The notes under the pieces were generated by a model. That model did no database searches, had not been told where the DNA came from, and was given only the letters and a program-made list of their open reading frames with translations. This document shows positions 7,970-17,925 of a DNA stretch of 64,000 nucleotides, piece by piece. A program made the translations under genes and the position numbers. How positions within the stretch are numbered: position 1 is the first letter of the stretch; every line of letters begins with the position of its first letter. The stretch spans positions 6,261,949-6,325,948 of the forward strand of contig CM054158.1 of assembly GCA_028751875.1 (NCBI GenBank). The letters are read 5' to 3'. The stretch comes from Rapana venosa. Its lineage: Eukaryota; Mollusca; Gastropoda; Neogastropoda; Muricidae.

Positions 7970-10925
7970 TGGCATCACATTGCCACCGCGCTAAGGCTTT
8001 GATCAAACATATGCTGAAAAGATCATCTGACATCTTCTCTTTTTCATCAAGAATTCCTGTCACTCCTGGATCACTACAGCCTCTCTCCCAAGAAGCTTAT
8101 CATTCTTGGCATAACTTCCACTTGGACAACCAGTCTTCTCCTGATGTCAAGCGTCTTTCTCTTTCTCTGTCAAACCACTCTCTCTCCCAGTTGGTAACTG
8201 AAGCTACACACAGATCAGGTCCTATTTTAGACTGGCTCATCACTGATATTTCACTAGATTTCATCACGTCTGTATCCGTCACTAATGAACTGCTTTCTGA
8301 TCATTCTGCCATTCTTTTCTTTCTCAAAGTTGCAAGGCCTATCTAAAAGAAAAAGTGCATCACCCGTCGCAATCTCAAGGCCATAGATATCCAAACTTTC
8401 TCTACCCAAGCTGCTGAACGCCTATCACAAATCCCTGACCACACTGACCCTTCAAAACACTACAACACTGTTCTTAGCCAACTGCTTGATGAGCACGCAC
8501 CTCCCACTGACCTCATTCTGCCTGCTAGGCCCTGTGCCCCATGGTAAACTCATGATATCCTGGTTGCAAAGCGCAAACACCGACAACTTGAGCGACAATG
8601 GCAAAAAACAAAAACTGAAATCAATAAACAGCTCTTTCAAAAACAAAGCAACAAAGTCAAAACCTTAATCCATTCAGCAAAGACAAAATATTACTCTGCT
8701 CAAGTTCTTGACGTCCATGAAATGTCTTTTTTCCCTAACCTCAACTCTTCTGGGATCTGCAACGGCAAGCCCTCTGCCTACTGTCCACAGCCACTCTGAA
8801 CTTCCTGCATTATTTTTTCTTCATTCTTCTCTGACAAAGTCCACAACATCCGCTCCAGATTGGATCAGATTTCTTTCCAATCTGCGCCTCCTGATCCCCA
8901 ATTCACTGGCATTCCTCTTCATTTCTTCCATCCAACAAGCGAGAAAGAAATCAAGAGAATTCTGAAAGAAATGACAACAAAATCATGCGATCTCAATCCT
9001 GTACCTGCTTCTCTCCTCATTCAGTACATTCCACAACTTGTACCCACTATCACAAAAATAGTAAACTCATCACTTCTTTCAGGAATTTTTCCATCACATC
9101 TCAAAACTGCAATAGTTACACCTCTACTCAAAAAGCATGACTTCGACCCTATCATTCTGAAGAATTATAGACCTGTTTCTAACCTACCTTTTATCTCTAA
9201 AGTCCTTGAAAAAGTTGTTCTGAAACAACTCAACAGCCACCTTCATTCTAATAGTCTTCTTCTACCTTTCCAGTCTGCCTATTGCGCCAACCACAGCACC
9301 GAAACCACCCTAGTCCACATGTTAAACACGCTTCTACATGCTTCTGACTCGGGGAAAATCTCCATTCTCACTCTTCTCAACTTATCTGCAGCCTTTGACA
9401 CTATAGACCATTCAATTCTTCTGTCCCGTCTCCAAAACACGTTTGGTATTACAGGCACAGCCCTCACCTGGTTTACTTCATACATTACAGTCCGATTCTA
9501 CACAGTTACAGTAAACAAGATTCAATCATCACCGGCAAAACTGGAATGTGGAGTCCCACAGGGATCAGTTCTGGGCCCTGTTCTTTTCACTCGCTACACT
9601 GCTCCTCTTTCACATATAATAAACTGTCATCAGATCAACCATCATTTCTATGCCGATGATTCTCAGATTCTTAGCAGTGATACACCTGAAAATCTGCTTT
9701 CTCTCTTGACAAATATGAACTACTGCCTTCAAGATATCCAAAACTGGATGATACAGAACAAGTTACAGCTAAACCCAGATAAAACCGAAGCCATGCTTGT
9801 AGGGACCAAACACAAACTCTCTCCCATCACAACAGCTTCAATGGAATTCAATTCCTCTATCCACTGCTGTGAAGTATCTTGGAGTTGTTATCGACAACAC
9901 ACTCTCAATGCAAAAATTCATCACCCAGACCTGCCAGTCATGCTACTATCTTCTTCTTCTTCTTTCTTTTCAGTCATGTTTCTCCCAGGGGAGGTTTGAA
10001 TTGATGAGCCTTCTCCATCTCTCTCTGTTTTGAGCTTCCTCCTTATTTATGCCCCTTTCTCTAAGATCATCTGCAATACAGGCAGCCCAGGTCTTGCTAG
10101 GTCTTCCCTTTGGTCTTGCTAGGTCTTCCCTAGGTCTTCCAGTCATGCTACTATCAATTACGCATATTAGTGCAGTTCGAAAGTACCTGTCCATTGATGC
10201 AACATCCAAACTAGTCACGTCCCTCATTCTCTCACGACTGGACTATTGCAATTCTCTTCTGGCTGTCTGCCAGCATCATCAATCCACTCCCTCCAACGTA
10301 TACAAAACTCTGCAGCTCGACTAGTCCTCAGAAAGAACAAATCTGAGCATATAACTCCTCTCTTGCAATCTCTCCACTGGCTGCCTGTGCCACAGACAGT
10401 AAGCTATAAGATCAGTACCCTCTGTTACAAATGTCTCCACACAGCTCCTTCCTACCTCTGTGACAGTGTTCACCTATGCACTCCTTCTCATTCCCTCCAC
10501 TCTGCTGCAGATACCCTATGCTTAAAAATACTGAGATTCAACAAATCCACTGTTGGCCGTCGCTCTTTCTCCGTTTCTGGTCCGGTGATCTGGAATGACC
10601 TCCTTCTCTCCCTTCGCCAAAAGCCTACTTATGACACGTTTAAATCCAGCCTCATGACATATTTATTCCAAATCTAAGATTTTTCCCTCCTGCTTCATAT
10701 CTAATTTGTCCCTGCCTTCAACAGCCAAAATCCCCACCAACCTGCCAAAATGTATAACCTCTGTGTGTGTGCACGCGCGCATGCGCGCGTGTGTGTGTAC
10801 ATTTGAATTTGTGAACTCTCTTAATTGGTAATGGTTGTATGTGTATGGGTGTGTTGTATGCAAGCGCTTTGATTTGTTTTAGCAAGATATAGTGCAATAT
10901 AAATTCCATTCATTATTATTATCAT
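7970..10925 (+). mobile_element. L2/CR1-like LINE, 5'-truncated and decayed
   Basis: The remnant starts inside the APE endonuclease domain: FHLDNQSSPDV, then LVTEATHRSGPILDWLITD and LLSDHSAI at about 8100-8325. It then has several frame breaks. A reverse transcriptase segment is open at 8860-9999, with NYRPVSNLPFISKVLEK, LSAAFDTIDHSIL, GVPQGSVLGPVLF, YADDSQIL and NKLQLNPDKTE. The C-terminal part continues at about 10156-10677, ending at the YLFQI stop. The 3' UTR ends with AAGATATAGTG-CAATATAAATTCC and an (ATT)n tail. The catalytic motif A aspartate is asparagine (LLNLSAAFD), and stops and frameshifts are present, so it is inactive. It lies in intron 3 of the LNX gene, antisense to it, and is interrupted at 9951-10138. 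Confidence 0.88.
9951..10138 (-). mobile_element. 188-bp LINE C-terminal fragment nested in the L2-like LINE
   Basis: The fragment is flanked by a perfect 17-bp direct repeat, CCAGTCATGCTACTATC, at 9934-9950 and 10139-10155, the target duplication. On the minus strand it encodes KGRPSKTWAACIADDLRERG followed by INKEEAQNRERWRRLI, the extreme C-terminus typical of several non-LTR reverse transcriptase ORFs. It ends at the low-coordinate side in a (GAA)n-like tail. It is a severely 5'-truncated insertion younger than the host LINE. The internal GGTCTTGCTAGGTCTTCCC motif is locally duplicated. Confidence 0.85.
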
Positions 10926-11007
10926 TACTAAAAGATCGGTTCCTTGGCAGGTATGGTGCAGCATACATGAAATGTTGGGGCATGCAATGACACCACGGGA
11001 AAATTCA

Positions 11008-11345
11008 ACAATAGCCTAGTGGTTAGAACATTGTGCTCGCAATCTGGTGACCCGGGTTCGATTCCCGTTCAAGGGGGATATTTTCCCCTGGAGTTAACAT
11101 CAGTGCAGACTCCACTCTCCCCAAAAGTCCTTCGGATGAGACTATAAACTGAGGCCCCATGTGCAAACGCACGCAGAACATCTTGCGCACAAGTTAAATC
11201 CTGTTCCGCTTTTTGTAAGAGTAGGGCATTGTGTGCCGGTGGGAACAGATGACAGAAGTTACAAAACCTTATACACACGGGGACTAGATGTAAAAAAGCA
11301 ATTAAGTGCTTATTCCATTATCCTCGATATATAAGAATAAAATTT
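11008..11345 (+). mobile_element. SINE-A, near full-length copy
   Basis: The tRNA-like head carries an A box (TAGCCTAGTGGTTAGAAC) and B box (GGTTCGATTCC) at 11011-11068. It is followed by a conserved body with TTAACATCAGTGCAGACTC, TCGGATGAGACTATAAACTG and AACATCTTGCGCAC, and by a 3' region with GGGGACTAGATGTAAAAAAG and GTGCTTATTCCATTATCC, ending ATAAGAATAAA. The same consensus recurs about ten times in the window on both strands, which makes it a SINE and not a tRNA gene. I do not assign it to a named family. Confidence 0.85.
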
Positions 11346-11551
11346 ATTTTTAAAAAAATTAAAAGCAACCTAAAATCAGGTACATGACTGCAAAAGCTCT
11401 CAAGAGCCTCTCTCTCTATATATATACCCCTCACTCTCTCTCTCTAACTCACTCACTTATTCACAAAAATGTGTATGCTTGCAAGCACACATGCAGGCAC
11501 ACACAGACAATAATGAACAGACCGGGTCCTTGTTTCAAGACTACTGATTCC

Positions 11552-11698
11552 TACAGAACATCTTGCGCACACATTAAATCTTGTTCCACTTTTCGAAGAG
11601 TAGACAAAATTTACCGCATACACACGGGGACCTGATGTAAAAAAGCACATGAGTGCTTATTCCATTATCCTCGATATAAAAGAATAAATATAAATAAA
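11552..11698 (+). mobile_element. SINE-A 3' fragment
   Basis: It starts at the AACATCTTGCGCAC block and lacks the tRNA head. An internal deletion has removed the ATTGTGTGCCGGTGGGAACAG segment. It ends with the same CCATTATCCTCGATATAAAAG tail as the other copies. Confidence 0.8.
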
Positions 11699-11728
11699 AA
11701 ATAAAGACAGAAAGTGAAGTCAAGTTAC

Positions 11729-11844
11729 CTGAAGCCTGGTCGCGGAAGGCACATTCCCAGAGGTGTGACTGAAGAGCACTGCGAGGTCCTTGAAAGGCAC
11801 AGCCCAGCGTAGACTTAATACACCGAGTGATGGCTCCACGGCAT
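11729..11844 (-). CDS. LNX-like gene, coding exon 3 (zinc finger 2)
   Basis: A 116-bp minus-strand exon (residues 126-164 plus one base). It supplies the last cysteine of zinc finger 1 (C127) and the whole of zinc finger 2: C134-x6-C141-x11-H153-x3-C157, within GCAFQGPRSALQSHLWEC. This is the TRAF-type finger pattern found after the RING in LNX and TRAF proteins. The acceptor is GATGTCAG before 11844; the donor is GCTTCAG followed by GTAACT (11728-11723). The first base completes the arginine codon split from exon 2, and the final base is completed by exon 4. Such fingers commonly mediate oligomerisation or substrate contact next to the RING; the role here is inferred from the family. Confidence 0.87.
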
Positions 11845-11892
11845 CTGACATCACCACATGTTTACACTCACAGTTTACTCAGCAAGTCAAAT

Positions 11893-12010
11893 GACCCCTT
11901 ATCCCCAAAGTTGTAATGCGACTACATTAATGGTGGGGATACAATTGTCACATATGCAAAAATCTTACCTTGGGTGAACCTCAGAGCTCTAGCCAAGGTA
12001 CAGAAAAATA
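11893..12010 (+). mobile_element. SINE-D 3' fragment
   Basis: It shares the GCGACTACATTAATGGTGGG, CACATATGCAAAAATCTTACC and GGTGAACCTCAGAGCTCTAG blocks with the copies at 14928, 39230, 42668 and 51788. It ends in an A-rich stretch beside a poly-C run at about 12017-12040. Confidence 0.7.
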
Positions 12011-12040
12011 CTACAGCCCCCCCCCCCCCCCCCCCCCCCC

Positions 12041-12652
12041 TCAAGAAAAACCAGTTACTGAGTGAGCATCATAGATCAAACACGACAAACTCGCAAGAAG
12101 GGAAAGGTGGGCTTTTTTTTTTAATTTTTAAAGGTAAATAAATTCATAGTGTTCTTTCCAGACCTGCTATAGCAAATGTTGAAATGCTCTTTATTTAATC
12201 AGATCAGTAAGTCATCATCCTGCTAATTTTTGACAAAAGTCACAACAACATTGATGAGAAAATATTCCCTTTTAAGACGCAATTAGCACATTAATTCTTA
12301 ACACCGTTTTGAGCAAACAAACAAAACAAAAACAGCCCCCCACCCCACCCCCAACAACAACAAAAAAGAAACAAAATTTGGCTCTCATATTTTTCCTTAA
12401 TGGTAATGTTAGAAAATAAACAAGTACTTAAAAATGCCATTTCTTGATTGACTGCATCAAAAGCTTTTTCTGTCCATCTCTCTCTCACTTGCTCACTCAC
12501 TCACTCGCTTGCTCGCTCACACTCACACAAATGTATCTGGCTTCCTTTCAACACATTTCCTTGATCTAAAACAACGTTTTCACTTCAATTCGTGACATAT
12601 CCTTTTCCCGCTACTTCAGAATCCCCTTTTACAACGTGCATGTGAAGCTGAC
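12041..12652. other. Intron 2 remainder, no exon seen
   Basis: AT-rich intronic sequence with short homopolymers. No splice-bounded open segment or domain was recognised. Confidence 0.5.
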
Positions 12653-12745
12653 CTGTGAAGGAGGTGTGATTCTAGTTCACACCGTGGTAACACCTCTTCA
12701 CAGTAATCCACATTGGGGCACACCACCAGCAATTTGTCCAGAAGC
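12653..12745 (-). CDS. LNX-like gene, coding exon 2 (zinc finger 1)
   Basis: A 93-bp minus-strand exon (completing residue 95, then residues 96-125 plus two bases). It encodes LLDKLLVVCPNVDYCEEVLP followed by RCELESHLLH. Zinc-binding positions are C104-x5-C110-x11-H122-x4-C127, the last one lying in exon 3. The phrase S-S-I-L-V-R-R-L-L-D-K-L-L-V-V-C-P formed across the exon 1/exon 2 junction is the most diagnostic LNX signature in the gene. The acceptor is GTTTCAG before 12745; the donor is CACAG followed by GTCAGC (12652-12647). A 21.3-kb intron separates it from the RING exon; exon 3 is 808 bp away. Confidence 0.9.
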
Positions 12746-13079
12746 CTGAAACAACCAACAAAAAATAACACATTACTTTAAAATAATAATTAAAAATAAA
12801 AATAATAATTAAAGATAATTTAAACTGACAACATTCGTTAGAAGCACAGAAACTTCCTAATGTATGTAATCATTGTAAAGACTGGTGAAAATGTTTGAGC
12901 ATCACTGACTTCAGTGGTAGAATGGATGTGTCTACCCATCAAAAATTTTTTTTTTTTTTAAAGCACAAAAACACAGTAGTACAACTTAGTATGTCAACAA
13001 AACCTTAAACTCAAGTTATAACTTTCTCATGTACAATTACAATTTTGGGGTTTTTTTTGTTTGTGTGTGCTGCCTCATC

Positions 13080-13545
13080 TTCTGTGACGTCCCCAGTCCC
13101 GCTGTTCCCAAGCCGCTCATTCCAATCTCCCCACCACAGCCATACCCAGATTTGTTATGTCTCATCCTCAGGGTCAGAGGTCCACAGGGGGCCCATCACT
13201 ATCAGGCCGCCGTGGGGCCACCAGCCAGAGGGGCCCTGCACTGCTGCTGGGTCACTTTGGTGGTGTTCAGTGGTGCCTGTTCTGAGCTAACATACGCAGG
13301 ACACCACCTACTAAGCCCCCTACTAACGACAGTATTAGCTCAGTCGCGGAGCCAGATTGAGTGAGTTGCCCACCCAAGGTGGCAACCACCACAACGACCC
13401 TCCAACGACTGTCCCTCGCGAACCTCCAACCCCAAAGGCCCTGACACAAACTCACCACAGGCACAGAAGTGTAAGGGTAAACCGAATCTAAGGTCACCAT
13501 GAGACCAGAGCAACTGGGACCACCGAATCAGAGGCAACTTTTTAA
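13080..13545. other. GC-richer block, probable repeat
   Basis: About 460 bp of markedly higher GC than the flanks, with sharp edges. Both strands have short open frames but no splice sites or domain I recognise. It lies next to SINE-B. An unclassified repeat is my best guess; no second copy is present in this window to prove it. Confidence 0.3.
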
Positions 13546-13621
13546 TTTTTTGTATTGCATGATGATCAATGACAATGAGGATGATGTAATGCTGCTGCTG
13601 TGGAAGTGCATATGCTTTGAG

Positions 13622-13918
13622 ACTACTTGACAGGGTTGTACTCTACGCTTACTATCCTTACTATCGTAATATATCCCGGCGTCAACCGGGCCCGAGAGAT
13701 ACAGACACCTGCAGTGTTGGTCAGGTTATTTGGGCAACACTCTCAAACTCGCAGTGGATGAAGCTCGACTGTGTGGTCCCAGTCTTCCCACTGTCCCACA
13801 GCACACTCACTCTGGGTAGGAGCCGGCCGGAGTCCAAAAAATCCCTATGACTCTTATGGGAATCGAACCCGCGACCTTCCAGTCCGTAACCCAAGGCACT
13901 AACCACTGCGCCATGGCG
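13622..13918 (-). mobile_element. SINE-B, tRNA-headed SINE
   Basis: On the minus strand the head reads GGCGCAGTGGTTAGTGCC (A box) and GGTTCGATTCCC (B box) at about 13915-13855. It is followed by a body with GACTCCGGCCGGCTCC, TGCTGTGGGACAGTGGGAAG and CGGGCCCGGTTGACGCCGGG. The body is unlike SINE-A, so it is a separate family. Only this copy is visible here. No cloverleaf closes and the body continues well past the T arm, so it is not a tRNA gene. Confidence 0.6.
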
Positions 13919-13983
13919 GCTGGTTATTACAATTATTTTTAACATCTTTCCTTTTTTTTTTTTTTTTTGGGGGTGGGGGTGGG

Positions 13984-14118
13984 ATGGCCTAGTGGCAAGT
14001 AAAGAGAATTGAGCTTGTAATCTGATGGTGGGAGTGTGTGCCAAAACTCAAGATGCCCAATCAAGGGGATTTCCCCCTCAAGTTAACATCAGTACGGACT
14101 TCATTTCTCCACCCCCCC
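13984..14118 (+). mobile_element. SINE-A 5' head fragment
   Basis: GGGATGGCCTAGTGGCAAG (degraded A box) and CAATCAAGGGGATTTCCCCC, then the AGTTAACATCAGTACGGAC block. It is truncated at a poly-C tract at about 14112-14127. Confidence 0.65.
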
Positions 14119-14927
14119 CCCCCCCCCTTAATTTGTGAGGGCTGTATAAAAATAAAATGCAAATGGAATTTGTATAACTTACATTTTCCCAATCCTACGC
14201 ACACATGCAAGCCCAACACACACACATCATCATCAACAAAGAACCCTCCACAACAAAACAAAAAAAACAACCCCAAAACAAACAAAATGTGTTCAATCAT
14301 CTCTCTCTCTCTCTCTCTCTTAGAACTCTCCAAGGAAAACTTGCAAGGCTGTCCCTGTCAGCCAGCCAGCCAGTTAAGGGTCACAGTGGGTGGACAGGTA
14401 TTGATCAATCCTTATGATTAGCATGGACAGACTAACCCTGGGGGACAAAATCGATGTGGAGGAGGGAAAGGGGAAAAAAACCCTGCTGCTATTTCTTATT
14501 GATAAGCTTCCCTCTGATCTGCCTCGACACCCCCCTCTCTCTCTCTCTCCCCCCTGCCTGTGCCATCCACCTTTTGCACCACCTGACCTCATCAATAAAG
14601 AAAAGGAGGAATGGTAGGCCTGCACACTGCTCTATTACCAACCAAAAAACAAGATGAAGAACAAGTATTTTGACCTTTCATATAAGTTACCATGGTACAG
14701 GTCCATAAATGCTTTTTAGGGTTTGCTTTGATCCTGAAAACAATACCAAGAGGTTGAAAAGAGAGAGGGAGAGAGAGAGAGATAGGGAGAGAGAGAGATT
14801 ATTTTCTACAATTTTGACTGGTATTTGAAAAAAGTCACTGGGATGCAAGTCCTACCAAGCTTCACTGATGTCACTTGACAGTATAAAGACTAAGAAACTA
14901 CAAAATATAAATGTTCACCCCCCACTA
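14119..14927. other. Intronic, simple repeats only
   Basis: Contains CT-rich tracts (14298-14320, 14535-14555), a GA tract (14760-14800) and otherwise unremarkable sequence. No exon recognised. Confidence 0.5.
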
Positions 14928-15035
14928 CTTTTTTCTCTGTTCCTCAGCTAGAGTTCTGGGGTTCACCAATGGTGAGATTTTGATGTATACATGTGACCAC
15001 TTTTGCCAACCATTAAGGTAGCTACATTCTGTTGG
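14928..15035 (-). mobile_element. SINE-D 3' fragment
   Basis: Read on the minus strand it has GTAGCTACCTTAATGGTTGG, ATCAAAATCTCACCATTGG, TGAACCCCAGAACTCTAGC and an A-rich end, the shared 3' body of SINE-D. A long poly-G run follows at about 15058-15084. Confidence 0.7.
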
Positions 15036-15038
15036 TTT

Positions 15039-15069
<31 letters not shown>

Positions 15070-15142
15070 TGGGGGGGGGGGGGGATATTTAAACATGACA
15101 CCAGAATGCATATGGATTTTTTGTCATCCATCTTACCAGCTT

Positions 15143-15722
15143 GAATAGCCTACTATTCCGAAAGGTGGAACAAGTTTTAACATGTGTGGAAGGTGTTCTG
15201 CGAGCATTCACACCCTGGCCTTGGTTTACAGTCTCTTCTGAAGAACTTTCAGGGGAGTGAAGTCAGTAAAAAGGCAACAGGGGAGTGAAGTCAGTAAAAA
15301 GGCAAAGGTAAAGGTGTCCCATAACCTATAAGGTCATAGGGGAGTGAGGAGTCAGACCTCACTTCTCTAGGGCCAGCATATTGAGGGCGGCACCCATCTC
15401 CTCTCCCTTGCTGCTTTACCTTCCCTGACCCTAAAGAGGCAGATACCCATTTACAGCTGGGTGAACTGGGGGACTGTACTGAAGCCAAACGGTTATCCAC
15501 CCAACTGGTAACCATGCTTGATGCTGTTTAACCTTGTCTAGGGGAAAGCGAGTGCTCTGACCACTGAGCTATCCCTTCCCCTAAGTGAAGTCAGTGCTGA
15601 TGTTAACTCCAGTGACAAAGTCCCTGTGAACAGGCTCCTTGGTGGTGGCTCAAACATTCAGCTCAATCCCAGGCCATCAAATCGCAAGCACAAGACTGAC
15701 CACTAGGCTATCCTGCCCCACC
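15143..15722 (-). mobile_element. SINE-A split by SINE-C
   Basis: A minus-strand SINE-A whose body (15143-15256) and head (15596-15722, with TAGCCTAGTGGTCAG) are separated by a second SINE. The flanking target repeat is GTGAAGTCAGT at 15257-15267 and 15585-15595. Joining the two halves restores the normal order of SINE-A blocks. Confidence 0.75.
15296..15584 (-). mobile_element. SINE-C nested in SINE-A
   Basis: On the minus strand it begins GGGATAGCTCAGTGGTCAG followed by AGCACTCGC (tRNA-like A box) near 15575-15545. It ends at low coordinates in an ACCTTTACCTTTGCC tail. It is bounded by GTGAAGTCAGT repeats. A 28-bp segment carrying the target sequence and part of the tail (about 15268-15295) is tandemly duplicated at the tail side. 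The B box is degenerate. Confidence 0.65.
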
Positions 15723-15769
15723 CCCATATATAAATATAATGTGTATGTGTGTGTGTGTGGGGGTGCGTG

Positions 15770-15935
15770 TGTTAAATCCTGTCCCACTTTTCGTAAGAGT
15801 AGGCCATTGTGTGCCGGTGGGAACAGATGACAGAATTTACAAAACCGCATACACACGGGGACTGGATGTAAAAAAAGCACACAACTGCTTATTCCATTAT
15901 CCTGGATATAAAAGAATAAAATAAAAGTAAATAAA
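15770..15935 (+). mobile_element. SINE-A 3' fragment
   Basis: Starts at GTTAAATCCTGTCCC and runs through ATTGTGTGCCGGTGGGAAC and GGGGACTGGATGTAAAAAAAG to the CCATTATCCTGGATATAAAAG end. It is in the opposite orientation to the SINE-A just upstream, so it is a separate insertion. Confidence 0.8.
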
Positions 15936-16667
15936 TAAAAGGAGATTAAAGTTACCGTATTGGGAAAGGGAGGATGTAAATTGGGGGGGGAAGCAGTCAA
16001 AGTAGTTTTCTCCTGAAAGGGGAGGTCACCAAAAAGTAAAGGGAAAAGAAACTCTTTTTGTCAACCCTAGCAGGTCAGTGACCGCTGTACCATCAACAAT
16101 TCATATTACATGTCAGGGCCGTACCTAACACCCCCTTCCTCCCCCCCCCCCCCCCCCCCCCCCCTCTCTCTCGAATTTTTTTATATTTTAAATCTGATCA
16201 CAGGTCTATTGATCAGTTTTAACACACATCCATGGAGACTGGGGGAAAAAAACGGACCCCCCTCCTCTCAAAGAAAACAAAAGAAAAGGTGGGGACCATC
16301 AGATCAATGAGAGGAACCAAACCAAAAGAGCCAAATCTACCAAGCAACAGTAGGCCCTCTTCCTTCTTCCCTCTCCTCCTCCATCCTCTCCCCCAACCCT
16401 CCCTCTTCCACTGAGAGGTCACGTCTAGCTGGGGAAACAGTTTGTCAAGCAAGCACCCCCCCCCCCCCCCTTGGTCCACCCCACCCTACCCACGACCTTC
16501 CCTCGGGCCAAGTAGTAGTGGTGGGGGGGGGGGAGTGTATTGATCACCAGTGCCACCTTCAGTCCACCAACAGCCACCATTTTAGTCTCCACTGTTGCCA
16601 CCATGACTGCCACTGCTACCATCTGCTCCACCCCTTCATTCCTCCCCACCCCTCTTTCCCTTTGGGT

Positions 16668-16862
16668 CTTTGGGAGATAGAAGGGAGAAAGAGAAAAAGA
16701 GAGGGAGGAGAGGCAGAGAGGGGAGAGAGGGAGGGGCAGAGAGGGGGGAGAGAGAGGGAGAGAGGGAGAAGAGAAGAGGGAGGGAGATGGGAGAGAGAGG
16801 GGATGGGGGTAGAGGAGAAGGGGGGGAGGGGAGAAGGGAGGGGGGGGGGGGAGCAAGAAGAG
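16668..16862. repeat. Long polypurine tract (~195 bp)
   Basis: The plus strand is almost wholly G and A in GAGAGGG-like irregular repeats, ending in a poly-G run. Open frames across it are artefacts (Arg/Glu/Gly on one strand, Ser/Pro/Leu on the other). Such mirror-like purine tracts can form triplex DNA. Confidence 0.85.
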
Positions 16863-17227
16863 GGTTTGTGGAATTTGAGATGAAGTGGTGTGGGTTGGGG
16901 TAGTATGGTATCAGGAAAAGACACATCTGAGGATCTGAAATGTCCCTGTGGTCTCCCAATTTGTCCGTGTGCATGTGTGTGTGTGTGTGTGTGTATGTGC
17001 GCGCGCACTACTTGATCATTTCATAAATGTGGTGGTGTTTTAAATACTTAGGCCAATACTTGTATTTTACTTATTTACCATCATTCCTTTTGTGTACTTC
17101 ACATTGGAAGGGTCATTGAAACTCTCACAATAAAAACAACACACCACCACCACCACCAGAATGCAGAATCTTGCACACTTTATTACAATCATTTTCACAA
17201 GCTGAAATGAATGAAACCCGTACAGAA

Positions 17228-17310
17228 ACTATAATAATAATAATAATAATAATGTATGAAATTTATATAGCGCTGAATCTTGTAAAGCAACAAATCAAAG
17301 TGCTCAGATT
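17228..17310 (-). mobile_element. L2-like LINE 3' end fragment
   Basis: On the minus strand it has AATCTGAGCACTTTGATTTG, then AGCGCTATATAAATTTCAT and an (ATT)n tail, the same 3' end as the LINEs at 10925, 25085 and 62515. It directly abuts the SINE-A copy at 17323. Confidence 0.7.
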
Positions 17311-17322
17311 ACTTTTTTTTTT

Positions 17323-17530
17323 ATATTGAGGATAATGGAATAAGCACTCATGTGCTTTTTTACATCCAGTCCCTGTGTGTATGCGGTTTTGTAAATTTTG
17401 TCATCTGTTCCCACCAGCACACAATGGCCTACTCTTTCAAAAAGTGGAACAGGATTTAACATGTGTGCAAGATGTTCTGCATGCATTTGCACACGGGGCC
17501 CTCGGTTTATAGTCTCATCCGAAGGACTTA
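17323..17530 (-). mobile_element. SINE-A, 5'-truncated copy
   Basis: A minus-strand copy running from the TCGGATGAGACTATAAACC block to the GGATAATGGAATAAGCAC tail. The tRNA-like head is absent. Confidence 0.8.
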
Positions 17531-17823
17531 CACATGCACTTCGTAGCTGAATAATTTCTTTTGATCCCTTATTCCAGCTGGCTGAAAGATTGAGGTCTAT
17601 GGGATTGACAGCTGATGAGAATGATGATGGCAGATACCACAGATGACTGAATTTTTGCTGCTTTCCAGAATGAGCAAAGTCTTCTCTCTCTCTTTTTTTG
17701 TTGGTATGTTTTGTGTCTTTTTAAAGGGGAAAGTGTTGTGTTGTTGCTGTGATTTTATTTTTCTGCTAAAATCATCAGACCCAGGCAAAACTTTTGTTTA
17801 CCAGCACCTTTTGGTAACAGACT

Positions 17824-17925
17824 GATTAATAATAAATAATAAGAATAAGAATAATAATAAGAATAATAATAATAATAATGTATGGAATTTATATATTGCA
17901 AAGGAACAAATTAAAGTGCTTATTC
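17824..17925 (-). mobile_element. L2-like LINE 3' end fragment
   Basis: AGCACTTTAATTTGTTCC-type 3' end with an AATATATAAATTCCATA segment and an (ATT)n/(CTT)n tail on the minus strand. Very short copy. Confidence 0.6.

Noticed and set aside
11011..11068. tRNA-like sequence with good A and B boxes
   Set aside because: It lacks a closing acceptor stem and is followed by a conserved SINE body seen in about ten copies. The same holds for 35679, 33840, 37690, 13915 and 49500.
13080..13545. GC-rich block considered as CpG-island promoter or exon
   Set aside because: Low CpG content by eye, no splice sites matching LNX phases and no domain. More likely a repeat.
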